Part shown: piece after piece, positions 17,258 through 25,071 of the stretch | How positions within the stretch are numbered: position 1 is the stretch's first letter | Layout: each line of letters opens with the position of its first letter | Assembly (NCBI GenBank): GCA_017304845.1 | Contig: JAFKLL010000019.1 | Span: 38,055 to 102,054, forward strand | Source: Solirubrobacterales bacterium | GTDB taxonomy: Bacteria > Actinomycetota > Thermoleophilia > Solirubrobacterales > 70-9 | Length of the DNA: 64,000 bases | Direction of reading: 5' to 3' | Notes under the pieces: generated by a model | Told to the model about the DNA's origin: nothing | Databases searched by the model: none | What the model saw: only the letters and a program-made list of their open reading frames with translations | Translations under genes and position numbers: made by a program

Positions 17258-17575
17258 TCAGGAAAGCAGCGGCGAAGGCGGGATCCGGGTCTGGCCCTCG
17301 ATCCCGTCGACGATCATCGCGATCTCGTCGACGTAGCACCAGGACCATTCCTCACCCGGCTCGATCGAGCGGATCAGCTGGTGGCCGGTCTCCTCGAAAT
17401 GCCTGGTCGCGTGACGCTCCGGCGAGTTGTCGCAGCACCCGACGTGGCCGCAGACGAGGCAGAGCCGCAGGTGCACCCACCCGGTCCCCTCGCGCAGGCA
17501 GTCCTCACAACCGTCGACCGACTCCGGCAGCCGCTTCACCTGGATCTCTCCGATATGTGAACACTCGGCGCTCAT
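17258..17575 (-). CDS. UBP-type zinc finger protein
   Basis: 105 residues that are almost entirely a ZnF-UBP domain: 'CSHIGEI', 'GCEDCL', 'HLRLCLVCGHVGCCDNSPERHATRHFEETGHQLIRSIE', then 'WSWCYVDE'. The paired Cys/His ligands for zinc are complete. In eukaryotes this domain binds the free C-terminal Gly-Gly of ubiquitin. In actinobacteria stand-alone copies are frequent and their ligand is not known to me. It follows the alkylsulfatase by 12 nt on the same strand, so it is probably cotranscribed with it. Confidence 0.9.
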   Translation of the reverse strand: MSAECSHIGEIQVKRLPESVDGCEDCLREGTGWVHLRLCLVCGHVGCCDNSPERHATRHFEETGHQLIRSIEPGEEWSWCYVDEIAMIVDGIEGQTRIPPSPLLS

Positions 17576-17587
17576 GGAGCCATCTTC

Positions 17588-19492
17588 TCACGGCTCGATG
17601 ATGGGGAACCAGAGATCGAACTCGTCGAGGTGCGCCGCGATCCGGCCGAAGGTGTCGAGCCCGGGTCCGGCCTCCAGCTCCCCGGCACGGGTCGCGTCCT
17701 CCAGCTTCGTCTCCGCGGCGACCAGCCGGTCGAGCAGGTCGCGGCTGATCCGCAGGATCGGGGCTCCGTCCACGAAGCCGTCGATCGAGTGGCTGAGGGT
17801 GCCGTTGGAGAGTCGCAGCGCCGCCTTCTCGCCGGTGTCGGTGAGCTCCAGGTTGAGATCGAGCTCCAGGTCGGCGGCATCGACCCCGTGGAGCTTGACC
17901 GCGAAGAAGTTGAAGATCATCGGCAGGGTCATCGCGCGAACCGAGTCGGGGCTGGCCGTGCTGCCCTCGAAGGGGATCTTGGGCGTGCCGAAGCGCAGCT
18001 CCTGGGCGCCGGTCAGGTAGGCGTTCCGCCAGGTGGAGGACTCAGACTGGTAGCCCAGCTGCTCGAAGGCATCGGCCTGCAGCTCCCGCGCCTCCTGGTT
18101 GCCCGGATCGGCGAAGACGACATGCCCGACCACCTCGGCGACCCAGCGGTACTCGCCCTTCTCGAACGACTCGCGGGCCATCTCGATCACCCGCTCGGAG
18201 CCGCCCATGAACTCGACGTATCGCTTCCCCGACTCGGTCGGGACCAGCGGCTCGAGGTTGGCGGGATTGCCGTCGTACCAGCCCAGGTAGCGGGTGTAGG
18301 TCGCCTTGACGTTGTGGCTGATCGTGCCGTAGTAGCTGCGGACCGACCAGTGCTTCGCGAGCGAGTCGGGCAGCTCGACCTCCTCGGCGATCTCGCGCGG
18401 GGTGAGGCCGTGGTTGGCCAGGCGCAGGGTCTCGTCGTGGATGTAGCGGTAGGCGTCCCGCGCCTTCTCCAGCATCTCCCGGACCCGGCCGCTGCCCCAG
18501 ACCGGCCAGTGATGCATCGCGTACATCACGTCGGAGCGATCGGCCCAGCGGTCGATGGTGTCGTTCAGGTACATCGACCAGGCCTGCGGATCGCGCACCT
18601 GGGCGCCCCGGATCGGGTAGGTGTTGTGCATCGTGTGGGTGCAGTTCTCGGCCGCGGTCAGGGCGCGGAGCTCCGGGATGTACCAGTGCATCTCGGCCGG
18701 CGCCTCGGTGTCCGGGGTCAGCATGAACTCGAAGGTCAGGCCGTCGATCTTCCGGACCTCGCCGGTATGGGTGATCGAGTCGGTCGGCGGGATCAGGGTG
18801 ATCGTGCCCAGCGAGGTCCCGACCCCGAGCCCGCAGCCGACCGTGCCCTGCGCGTCGGGCGGGAGCAGGATGCCGAACTGGTACATCGACCGTCGGGTCA
18901 TCACGTTGCCGGCGGCGACGTTCTCGGAGACCGCCGCCTCGAGGAACCCGGACGGCGCGATGATCGGCACGCGGCCGGAGTCGACGTCCTCCTGGCTGAC
19001 CACGCCCCGGACCCCGCCGAAGTGGTCGACGTGGCTGTGCGAGTGGATCACGGCCACGACGGGACGTTCGCCCCGGTGCTCGAAGTACAGCTTCAGCGCG
19101 GCGCTCGCCACCTCGGTCGAGATCAGCGGGTCGACCACGATCACGCCGCTGTCGCCCTCGATGATCGTCATGTTCGAGATGTCGAGGTTCCTCACCTGGA
19201 AGATCCGGTCCGAGACCTGGAACAGGCCGCCCTCGGACATCAGGCGGGCCTGCCGCCAGAGGCTCGGGTTGACCGTGTCCGGCTGGGCGACGTCGCCGGC
19301 CGCGAAGGCGAGTCGGGCCGGGTCGAAGACGAACTCCCCGGCCTCGTTCAGGACCTGGCCCTCGGGGACCGGGGCGATGAAGCCGCGGCTCGCCTCCTCG
19401 AAGGAGGCCCGATCCTCGAAGTCGAGGCAGCGGACGCTGTGGACGTGCGCCTCGCGGGTGAAGTCGGTGACGTCCTTGCGGTCGATGCTCAT
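17588..19492 (-). CDS. Alkyl sulfatase, metallo-beta-lactamase fold (SdsA1-like)
   Basis: 634 residues, the usual length. The binuclear zinc motif H152-S-H154-V-D156-H157 lies in 'IHSHSHVDHFGG', with further ligands in 'ENCTHTMHNTYPIRGAQVRD' and 'HHWPVWG'. The middle helical dimer region and C-terminal SCP2-like domain ('PEFDLNLELTDTGEK'-type segment near 560-630) are present. It hydrolyses primary or secondary alkyl sulfates such as detergents to alcohols and sulfate. No signal peptide is evident. Its ATG overlaps the RlmA-like stop by 4 nt, which is an unexpected coupling. Confidence 0.9.
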   Translation of the reverse strand: MSIDRKDVTDFTREAHVHSVRCLDFEDRASFEEASRGFIAPVPEGQVLNEAGEFVFDPARLAFAAGDVAQPDTVNPSLWRQARLMSEGGLFQVSDRIFQVRNLDISNMTIIEGDSGVIVVDPLISTEVASAALKLYFEHRGERPVVAVIHSHSHVDHFGGVRGVVSQEDVDSGRVPIIAPSGFLEAAVSENVAAGNVMTRRSMYQFGILLPPDAQGTVGCGLGVGTSLGTITLIPPTDSITHTGEVRKIDGLTFEFMLTPDTEAPAEMHWYIPELRALTAAENCTHTMHNTYPIRGAQVRDPQAWSMYLNDTIDRWADRSDVMYAMHHWPVWGSGRVREMLEKARDAYRYIHDETLRLANHGLTPREIAEEVELPDSLAKHWSVRSYYGTISHNVKATYTRYLGWYDGNPANLEPLVPTESGKRYVEFMGGSERVIEMARESFEKGEYRWVAEVVGHVVFADPGNQEARELQADAFEQLGYQSESSTWRNAYLTGAQELRFGTPKIPFEGSTASPDSVRAMTLPMIFNFFAVKLHGVDAADLELDLNLELTDTGEKAALRLSNGTLSHSIDGFVDGAPILRISRDLLDRLVAAETKLEDATRAGELEAGPGLDTFGRIAAHLDEFDLWFPIIEP

Positions 19493-20331
19493 CGAACCTC
19501 CTCGATCCTGCTCGTCGTGGTGATCGTCACCGCGGCGGTCACCGCGGTCTCCTCCGCCAGCTCCTGGAGGGCCGAGTCCATCTCGGCCCCGCCCATTCTG
19601 CCAGCGCTGGGGCCCATCTCAATCAGGTCCCGGACCTGATCGCGACCCAGGTTCATGGTCCATTCCAGTTCCCGGCTCTCGGCTCCGTCGGCGAGCGGGC
19701 CGAGCGAGCGCTCGAGTCGCTCCTCCTTCTCGGGGTCGACCGAGATCATCCCGAACCGTTCGATCAGCTCGGCCAGGTGGCCGGCCTGCGGGGTGACCAC
19801 GACCAGGCGCCCGCCGGGGGCCAGGATCCGTTCCATCTCCTCGCCGTTGCGGGGTGAGAAGACGTTGAGCATCAGGCCCGCGGCCCCGTCCCTGATCGGG
19901 ATCTCGTCCCAGATGTCGGCGACCAGGACGCCGGCGCGGGGCACGATCTTGGCGGCGCGACGGGCCGCGAACTTAGAGTTGTCGACGCCGATCCCGACCC
20001 GGTCGGGCAGCGCCTCCAGCACCTTCCCGAGGTAGTGGCCGGTGCCGCATCCGAGGTCGACCACGGCACCCTCCGGCGCGCCCTCGGAGGCCGCGACGAG
20101 GGCCTCGGCCAGGGGCTCGAAGTGGCCGCCGTCGAGGAAGCGCTCACGAGCCGCGACCATCTCGGCCGAGTCCGCCGTGTGGGTGCCGGAGTCACGCCCG
20201 AGCAGGCTCACGTAGCCCTGCCGCGCGATGTTCGCCGTGTGGCCGCGGCTGCAGATCAGCGAGCCTTTGTTCTCTCGGAGGTCGCCACCGCAATGGGGGC
20301 AGATCAGCAGGTCCACAGCGGTCTTTTCCAC
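19489..20331 (-). CDS. rlmA: 23S rRNA (guanine-N1)-methyltransferase, RlmA/TlrB-like
   Basis: 280 residues. N-terminal zinc ribbon 'LLICPHCGGDL', 'GSLICSRGHTANIARQGYVSLLG', the diagnostic 'DSAEMVAARERFLDGGHFEPL', then a SAM-binding Rossmann fold ('AVVDLGCGTGHYLGKVL'). The family methylates N1 of G745 (Gram-negative) or G748 (Gram-positive TlrB type) in 23S rRNA hairpin 35; in this lineage G748 is more likely, and that change can protect against mycinosyl tylosin-type macrolides. GTG start with TAGAGT 6 nt upstream (20338-20343). Confidence 0.85.
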   Translation of the reverse strand: MEKTAVDLLICPHCGGDLRENKGSLICSRGHTANIARQGYVSLLGRDSGTHTADSAEMVAARERFLDGGHFEPLAEALVAASEGAPEGAVVDLGCGTGHYLGKVLEALPDRVGIGVDNSKFAARRAAKIVPRAGVLVADIWDEIPIRDGAAGLMLNVFSPRNGEEMERILAPGGRLVVVTPQAGHLAELIERFGMISVDPEKEERLERSLGPLADGAESRELEWTMNLGRDQVRDLIEMGPSAGRMGGAEMDSALQELAEETAVTAAVTITTTSRIEEVR

Positions 20332-20337
20332 GGGCGC

Positions 20338-20343
20338 ACTCTA
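20338..20343 (-). promoter_or_regulatory. -10 TAGAGT for rlmA
   Basis: Minus-strand TAGAGT, 6 nt (gcgccc), then the GTG at 20331. The same hexamer and spacing occur before the DUF1844 gene (50178-50183). Confidence 0.55.
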
Positions 20344-20383
20344 TTCCCCAGCACCCCCAGCCCGCGAGACAGCCCCCCGAGCC

Positions 20384-20432
20384 CGCGAGATGCAGGTTGG
20401 GTGCGCCATGTGGCGCGAATCCGCATCTCGCG
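20384..20432. repeat. Interspersed palindromic repeat, copy B
   Basis: Outer arms CGCGAGATGC (20384-20393) and GCATCTCGCG (20423-20432), inner arms GCGCCA/TGGCGC separated by TG. Same orientation as copy C. It sits in the divergent gap between rlmA and the kdp operon, ending 14 nt before the kdpD start, so it is in a position to affect either promoter. Confidence 0.85.
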
Positions 20433-20446
20433 CCTCGTGACGCGCA

Positions 20447-21838
20447 ATGATCTCGGGGATGGCGTCGCGTCGCTCCCTCTCCGTCTCAGCCGGGCTGCTG
20501 GTCGCCCTGGCCGGCGTCTCGCTGGCGACCCTGCTGATCTTCCCGCTCAAGCAGGTCGCGCCCACCGCCTCGGCGGGCATGATCTACCTGCTGCCGGTGC
20601 TGGCCGTCTCGATCTTCTGGGATCGCTGGATCGGGCTGCTGACCGCGGTTCTCAGCGCCGTCGCCTTCAACCTCTTCCACATCCAGCCGACCGGGACCCT
20701 CTCGGTCAACGCGCCCGAGAACTTCGTGGCGCTGCTGCTGTTCCTGATTACGGCGGCGATCACCTCGACCCTGGCCGAGATCTCACGGGCGCGGGCCCGT
20801 GAGGCCGAGCAACGGCGACTGGAGGCGGACATCACCGCCGATCTCGCCGGCGGCCTGCTGGTCGGCCGGGTCTCCGACCAGCTGCCGGAGGCCTCGCGAC
20901 GCCTGGCCGACAACCTCGACCTGCCGGGAGCCCGGCTCGAGCTGGGGCCGGCCGACCCCGACGAGGGCCTCGACCTGAGGCTGGACCTCGGAAGCGGCAG
21001 CGGCCGCCTGGAGCTGCCGCCCGGCACCTCCGACACCGAGGCCCGGTGGATCACCGAGCGGATCGGGCCCTCGATCGAGGCGATCCTGACCGTCGCCCTG
21101 GAACGCGACCGGCTCCAGGACCAGGCGATCGAGACCGGAGCCCTGCAGCGCTCGGACGAGCTGAAGACCGCTCTGATCCGATCCGTCTCCCACGACTTCC
21201 GGACCCCGCTGGCCGGCATCCTCACCTCGGCCGAGGCGCTGCGCAGCGCCAGCCTCGACGACACCGAGCGGGCCGAGATGACCGACTCGATCGTCGGCGA
21301 GGCCTCCCGGCTCTCGCTGATGGTCAACAACCTGCTCGACCTCTCCCGACTCGAGTCCGACGCGGCCGCCCCGCGCCGAGACTGGTGCAGCCTGGAGGAG
21401 ATCGTCGAGACCGCGGTCGAGGAGGCCCGCCGCCGCAATCCCGACGTGCCGGTGCGGACCCGGCTCGAGAGCTCTCCCCGACTGGCCCGGATCGACGCGG
21501 TCCAGACCGAGCGGGCCCTGGTCAACCTGATCGAGAACGCGCAGCGCTACTCCGATCCCGAGCCGGTCACCGTGACCCTCCACGACGGCCCGACCACCGG
21601 GATCATCCACATCGTCGACCGCGGCCCGGGCATCCCCGCCGCCGACCTGGAACGGATCTTCGAGCCGTTCGTGACCCTCGACGACGCCCCCTCCCACCCC
21701 GGCTCGGGGCTCGGCCTGGCGATCGCCCGCGGGTTCGTCGAGAGCAACGGCGGCACGGTCCGGGCCGAGTCCCTGCCCGGCCAGGGCGCTACCTTCGTGG
21801 TCGAGATGAAGACCGAGGAGACGAATCAGGGTGGTTGA
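20447..21838 (+). CDS. kdpD: KdpD C-terminal half: membrane sensor histidine kinase
   Basis: 463 residues. Four membrane helices (about 12-32, 44-58, 61-78, 93-110; the DUF4118 pattern of KdpD), a linker with a degenerate GAF-like region, then HisKA with His249 in 'SVSHDFRTPL' and an ATP-binding domain ('NLIENAQRYS', 'DRGPGIP', 'GSGLGLAIARGFVESNGG'). The amino-terminal KdpD ATP/Usp domains are missing here and encoded at 27125-28243. ATG 20459 is an alternative start. Overlaps kdpE by 8 nt. It should phosphorylate KdpE when potassium is scarce. Confidence 0.9.
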   Translation: MISGMASRRSLSVSAGLLVALAGVSLATLLIFPLKQVAPTASAGMIYLLPVLAVSIFWDRWIGLLTAVLSAVAFNLFHIQPTGTLSVNAPENFVALLLFLITAAITSTLAEISRARAREAEQRRLEADITADLAGGLLVGRVSDQLPEASRRLADNLDLPGARLELGPADPDEGLDLRLDLGSGSGRLELPPGTSDTEARWITERIGPSIEAILTVALERDRLQDQAIETGALQRSDELKTALIRSVSHDFRTPLAGILTSAEALRSASLDDTERAEMTDSIVGEASRLSLMVNNLLDLSRLESDAAAPRRDWCSLEEIVETAVEEARRRNPDVPVRTRLESSPRLARIDAVQTERALVNLIENAQRYSDPEPVTVTLHDGPTTGIIHIVDRGPGIPAADLERIFEPFVTLDDAPSHPGSGLGLAIARGFVESNGGTVRAESLPGQGATFVVEMKTEETNQGG

Positions 21839-22514
21839 GCCGGGCCGCCGCATCCTCGCCGTCGACGACGAGATGCTGATCCTGCGGGGGCTGAAGCTGG
21901 TCCTGCGGGAGGCCGGGTTCGAGCCGGTGGTAGCCGCCACCGCCGAGGAAGCGCTCGACCTGGTCGCGGTGCATCCCCCTGACGCGGCGATAGTCGATCT
22001 TGTCCTGCCGGATGGCGACGGGGTCGATGTCTGCCGGGAGATCCGCACCTGGAGCCAGATGCCGCTGATCGTCCTCTCCGCGATCGACGACGAGGACCAC
22101 AAGGTGCGGGCCCTCGAGGCCGGCGCCGACGACTACGTGACCAAGCCCTTCAGCCCCCGCGAGCTGATCGCCCGCCTCGAGGCGGCGCTGCGGCGCGCAC
22201 CCGGCGCGTCCACCGAGCCGGTGGTCGAGTTCGACGGGCTGGTCGTCGACCTGGGCTCGCATACGGTCACCCTGGACGGCGAGGAGGTGCGGCTGACCCC
22301 GACCGAGTTCGGCCTGCTCCGCCAGTTCGCGCTCAACCCGGGGCGGCTGCTCACCCACCGAGCCCTGCTGACCGAGGTCTGGGGCCCCGGCTACGCGGAC
22401 GACACCCAGGTCCTGCGGACCCACATCGCGAACCTGCGACGCAAGATCGAGCCTTCCGGCTCAACCAGGCGGATCCGGACCGACACCGGGGTCGGCTACC
22501 GCTTCGTGGCCTGA
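21831..22514 (+). CDS. kdpE: KdpE response regulator
   Basis: 227 residues, OmpR/PhoB family. Receiver domain: acidic pair 'AVDDE', phospho-acceptor Asp56 in 'AIVDLVLPDGDG', Lys in 'YVTKPFSPRELIARLEAAL'. Winged-helix DNA-binding domain from about 130 ('VRLTPTEFGLLRQFALNPGRLLTHRALL', 'LRTHIANLRRKIEP', 'GVGYRF'). GTG start inside the end of the kinase gene. It should activate the kdpFACB promoter directly downstream. Confidence 0.93.
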   Translation: MVEPGRRILAVDDEMLILRGLKLVLREAGFEPVVAATAEEALDLVAVHPPDAAIVDLVLPDGDGVDVCREIRTWSQMPLIVLSAIDDEDHKVRALEAGADDYVTKPFSPRELIARLEAALRRAPGASTEPVVEFDGLVVDLGSHTVTLDGEEVRLTPTEFGLLRQFALNPGRLLTHRALLTEVWGPGYADDTQVLRTHIANLRRKIEPSGSTRRIRTDTGVGYRFVA

Positions 22515-22575
22515 ACCACACAGAATCTTCACGCCGACCACCGGGATTCACATGCGGCCTTGGCACGGGCCGTCG

Positions 22576-22581
22576 CATGCT
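22576..22581 (+). promoter_or_regulatory. -10-like CATGCT before the kdp transport genes
   Basis: CATGCT, 6 nt (gtttcc), ATG 22588. The 73-nt gap after kdpE also contains two TTCAC boxes ('aatcTTCACgcc' and 'gatTTCACatg' type, about 22530-22552) that might be KdpE sites. The promoter call is tentative. Confidence 0.35.
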
Positions 22582-22587
22582 GTTTCC

Positions 22588-22668
22588 ATGGAAATTCTCG
22601 GTCTTGCTCTCGGCCTCGCCGCCTTCGCCGGACTCGCCGTCGGCCTGAAGCTGATGGAGCGCATATGA
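22588..22668 (+). CDS. 26-residue hydrophobic peptide before KdpF
   Basis: ATG to TGA, 26 residues: one hydrophobic helix ('ILGLALGLAAFAGLAVGL') with a short 'KLMERI' tail. Its stop overlaps the kdpF start (ATG at 22665 lies inside ATATGA), so translation of kdpF would be coupled to it. It resembles KdpF in size and layout but is a different sequence, so it may be a second small subunit, a leader peptide or a duplicated KdpF. The start lies 6 nt after a -10-like hexamer. Confidence 0.5.
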   Translation: MEILGLALGLAAFAGLAVGLKLMERI

Positions 22669-22754
22669 GCGCGGTGACGGTGATCAGCCTGATCATCTCG
22701 GCGGGCCTGTTCGTCTATCTCGGATACGCGCTGATCCGCGGGGAGAACCTCTGA
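22665..22754 (+). CDS. kdpF: KdpF small subunit
   Basis: 29 residues with a single membrane helix, 'VISLIISAGLFVYLGYALIRGENL', the standard KdpF ending in Y-x-L-x-x-x-E-x-L. KdpF stabilises the KdpFABC potassium pump between KdpA and KdpB. The stop overlaps the kdpA ATG by one base (TGATG). Confidence 0.85.
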   Translation: MSAVTVISLIISAGLFVYLGYALIRGENL

Positions 22755-24487
22755 TGGACTGGCCGGGAATCGGGCAGCTGGCGCTGCTGGTCGGCCTGCT
22801 CACCGCCCTCACCCCGCTGCTCGGGGGCTACATGGCCCGGGTCTTCTCCGGCGAGCGCGTCTGGTTGACGCCCCTCCTCGCGCCGGTCGAGCGCGGCGCC
22901 CTCCGCCTGTTCGGAGCCGAGGCCGAGCGGGACCAGAACTGGAAGCGGTACGGCCTGTCCCTCCTCGCCTTCTCGGCCGCCTCCTGGGTCGTGCTCTACC
23001 TGATCCTGGCGACCCAGTCGATCCATCCCTGGAACCCCCAGGGCCTCGGCGCAATGCCATGGGACGTGAACTTCAACACGACCACCTCGTTCGTCACCAA
23101 CACGAACTGGCAGTTCTACGCCGGAGAGACCACGCTCTCCAACTTCTCCCAGATGGCCGGCCTGGCCGTCCAGAACTTCGTCTCGGCCGCGGTCGGCATC
23201 GCCGTCGCGATCGCCCTCATCCGCGGCATCGTCAGCCGCTCCGGCGACTCGCTCGGCAACTTCTGGCGGGACCTCACCCGGGCGATCCTCTACATCCTGC
23301 TGCCACTCTCGATCCTGGCGACGATCTTCTTCATCTCGCAGGGAGTGATCCAGAACCTCTCGGACTACGTCAGGCTCACCACCCTCACCGGGCACGAGCA
23401 GGTCCTCGGCATGGGCCCGAACGCCTCGCAGGAGGCGATCAAGCTGATCGGGACCAACGGCGGCGGCTTCTTCAACGTGAACTCGGCGATGCCGTTCTCG
23501 AACCCGAGCGGCCTGACCAACTTCGTCCAGGTCTTCCTGATCCTGCTGATCCCGACCGCCCTGACCGCGACCTTCGGCCGGATGGTCGGCAGCCGGCGCC
23601 AGGGCTGGGCGATCTTCGCGGCGATGATGGCGCTGTTCCTGGTCGCCGTGGTGGTCGTCCACCTGGCCGAGTCGAACGGGTCGCCGGCCCAGCACCTGGC
23701 CGGGATCGCGGGCGGCAACATGGAGGGCAAGGAGACCCGCTTCGGGATCTCCGGCTCGTCGCTCTTCGCCGCGGTGACCACGGTCGCGTCCTGCGGCGCC
23801 GTGAACGCGGCGATGGAGTCGCTCACCGGCCTCGGCGGAGCGGTGCCGATGGCCAACATGATGACCGGCGAGGTCATCTTCGGAGGGGTCGGCGCCGGGC
23901 TCTACGGCATGCTGATGATGGTCCTCCTCGCCGTCTTCCTGGCCGGCCTGATGGTCGGCCGCACGCCCGAGTACCTGGGCAAGCGGATCGGCGCCCGCGA
24001 GGTGAAGCTGGTTGCGATCGCGGCCCTGGCCACGCCCCTGACCATGCTGGCCGGCTCCGGGCTGGCCATGGCCACCAAGTGGGGCGATCCGTCGATCTAC
24101 AACGGCGGGCCACAGGGCTTCTCGGAGACTCTCTACGCCTACGTCTCCCAGGCCGCCAACAACGGCTCCGCCTTCGCCGGCTACACCGGGTTCCTCCAAC
24201 CCAACGGCGACAACGTCGGCGCCTTCGGCATCACCTTCGCCGACCTGATGGGCAGCGCCGCGCTGTTCGCCGGCCGCTTCATCCCGATCATCGCGATCCT
24301 CGCCGTGGCCGGCGCCCTGGCCGGCAAGCGGGTGGCGCCCGAAGGGGCCGGCACCTTCCGCACCGACAACCCGACCTTCGTCGTCCTGCTGATCGGCGTC
24401 GTGCTGCTGGTCGCGCTGCTCACCTTCGTGCCGGCCCTGCTGCTCGGCCCGATCGTCCAATCACTCTCGGAAGGACTGTTCGCATGA
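22754..24487 (+). CDS. kdpA: KdpA potassium-channel subunit of Kdp ATPase
   Basis: 577 residues, about ten membrane helices, and the four selectivity-filter repeats of the SKT superfamily, e.g. 'TTSFVTNTNWQFY', 'TNGGGFFNVNSAMPFSNP', 'ASCGAVNAAMESLTGLG' and 'NNGSAFAGY'. Full length for the family. Binds potassium in the membrane and passes it to KdpB. Overlaps kdpF by 1 nt and kdpC by ATGA. Confidence 0.95.
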   Translation: MDWPGIGQLALLVGLLTALTPLLGGYMARVFSGERVWLTPLLAPVERGALRLFGAEAERDQNWKRYGLSLLAFSAASWVVLYLILATQSIHPWNPQGLGAMPWDVNFNTTTSFVTNTNWQFYAGETTLSNFSQMAGLAVQNFVSAAVGIAVAIALIRGIVSRSGDSLGNFWRDLTRAILYILLPLSILATIFFISQGVIQNLSDYVRLTTLTGHEQVLGMGPNASQEAIKLIGTNGGGFFNVNSAMPFSNPSGLTNFVQVFLILLIPTALTATFGRMVGSRRQGWAIFAAMMALFLVAVVVVHLAESNGSPAQHLAGIAGGNMEGKETRFGISGSSLFAAVTTVASCGAVNAAMESLTGLGGAVPMANMMTGEVIFGGVGAGLYGMLMMVLLAVFLAGLMVGRTPEYLGKRIGAREVKLVAIAALATPLTMLAGSGLAMATKWGDPSIYNGGPQGFSETLYAYVSQAANNGSAFAGYTGFLQPNGDNVGAFGITFADLMGSAALFAGRFIPIIAILAVAGALAGKRVAPEGAGTFRTDNPTFVVLLIGVVLLVALLTFVPALLLGPIVQSLSEGLFA

Positions 24488-25071
24488 TCTCCACTTTGCG
24501 AGCGGCGGTGGTCTCGATTGCCGTCTTCACCCTCACCCTGGGCCTCGCCTACCCCCTGCTCTCCACCGTCGCGGCCGGCGTGATCGCACCGAACGGTTCG
24601 AAGGGGTCGCTGATCGAGCGGGACGGCGAGGCGGTCGGCTCGCGGCTGATCGGCCAGAGCTTCGCCGGCCATCCCGAGTACTTCCAGTCCCGGCCGTCGC
24701 AGTCCGGCTATTCCGCCGACGCCACCTTCTTCTCGAATGCGGGCCCCAACGGGCGTGACACCTTCAAGGCCATCGACGCCAACGCTAAGCGGTACCTGAA
24801 GCGAGAAGGCCCGTTCACGCCCGGTCTCACCCGGGCCGACATCCCGCCCTCCGCGGTGATGACCTCGGCCTCCGGGGTCGACCCGGAGATCTCCCCCGAG
24901 GACGCGCGGATCCAGGCCCACCGGGTAGCGGCCGAACGGAAGGCGCCCCTCCAGGACGTCCTCGCCCTGGTCGACCGCCACACCAGCGGGCGGGCCCTGG
25001 GAATTCTCGGCGACCCCGCCGTCAACGTCTTGGAACTGAATCTCGACCTCGATCAGGAGTACCCGCGATGA
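24484..25071 (+). CDS. kdpC: KdpC subunit of Kdp ATPase
   Basis: 195 residues. One N-terminal membrane helix ('[23 protein letters not shown]'), '[21 protein letters not shown]', '[21 protein letters not shown]' and '[10 protein letters not shown]' are the KdpC blocks; the soluble domain faces outward and assists ATP binding or potassium affinity. ATGA overlaps on both sides fix the start at 24484. It precedes kdpB here, whereas the common order is A-B-C. Confidence 0.95.
   Translation: MISTLRAAVVSIAVFTLTLGLAYPLLSTVAAGVIAPNGSKGSLIERDGEAVGSRLIGQSFAGHPEYFQSRPSQSGYSADATFFSNAGPNGRDTFKAIDANAKRYLKREGPFTPGLTRADIPPSAVMTSASGVDPEISPEDARIQAHRVAAERKAPLQDVLALVDRHTSGRALGILGDPAVNVLELNLDLDQEYPR

Noticed and set aside
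20332..20446. c-di-AMP (ydaO-type) riboswitch upstream of kdp
   Set aside because: The 115-nt gap is mostly the palindromic repeat. No ydaO consensus core could be recognised.
23059..25071. 670-codon reading that includes kdpC
   Set aside because: Only the last 195 codons match KdpC. The upstream part is an out-of-frame shadow of kdpA, and the ATGA overlap fixes the start at 24484.
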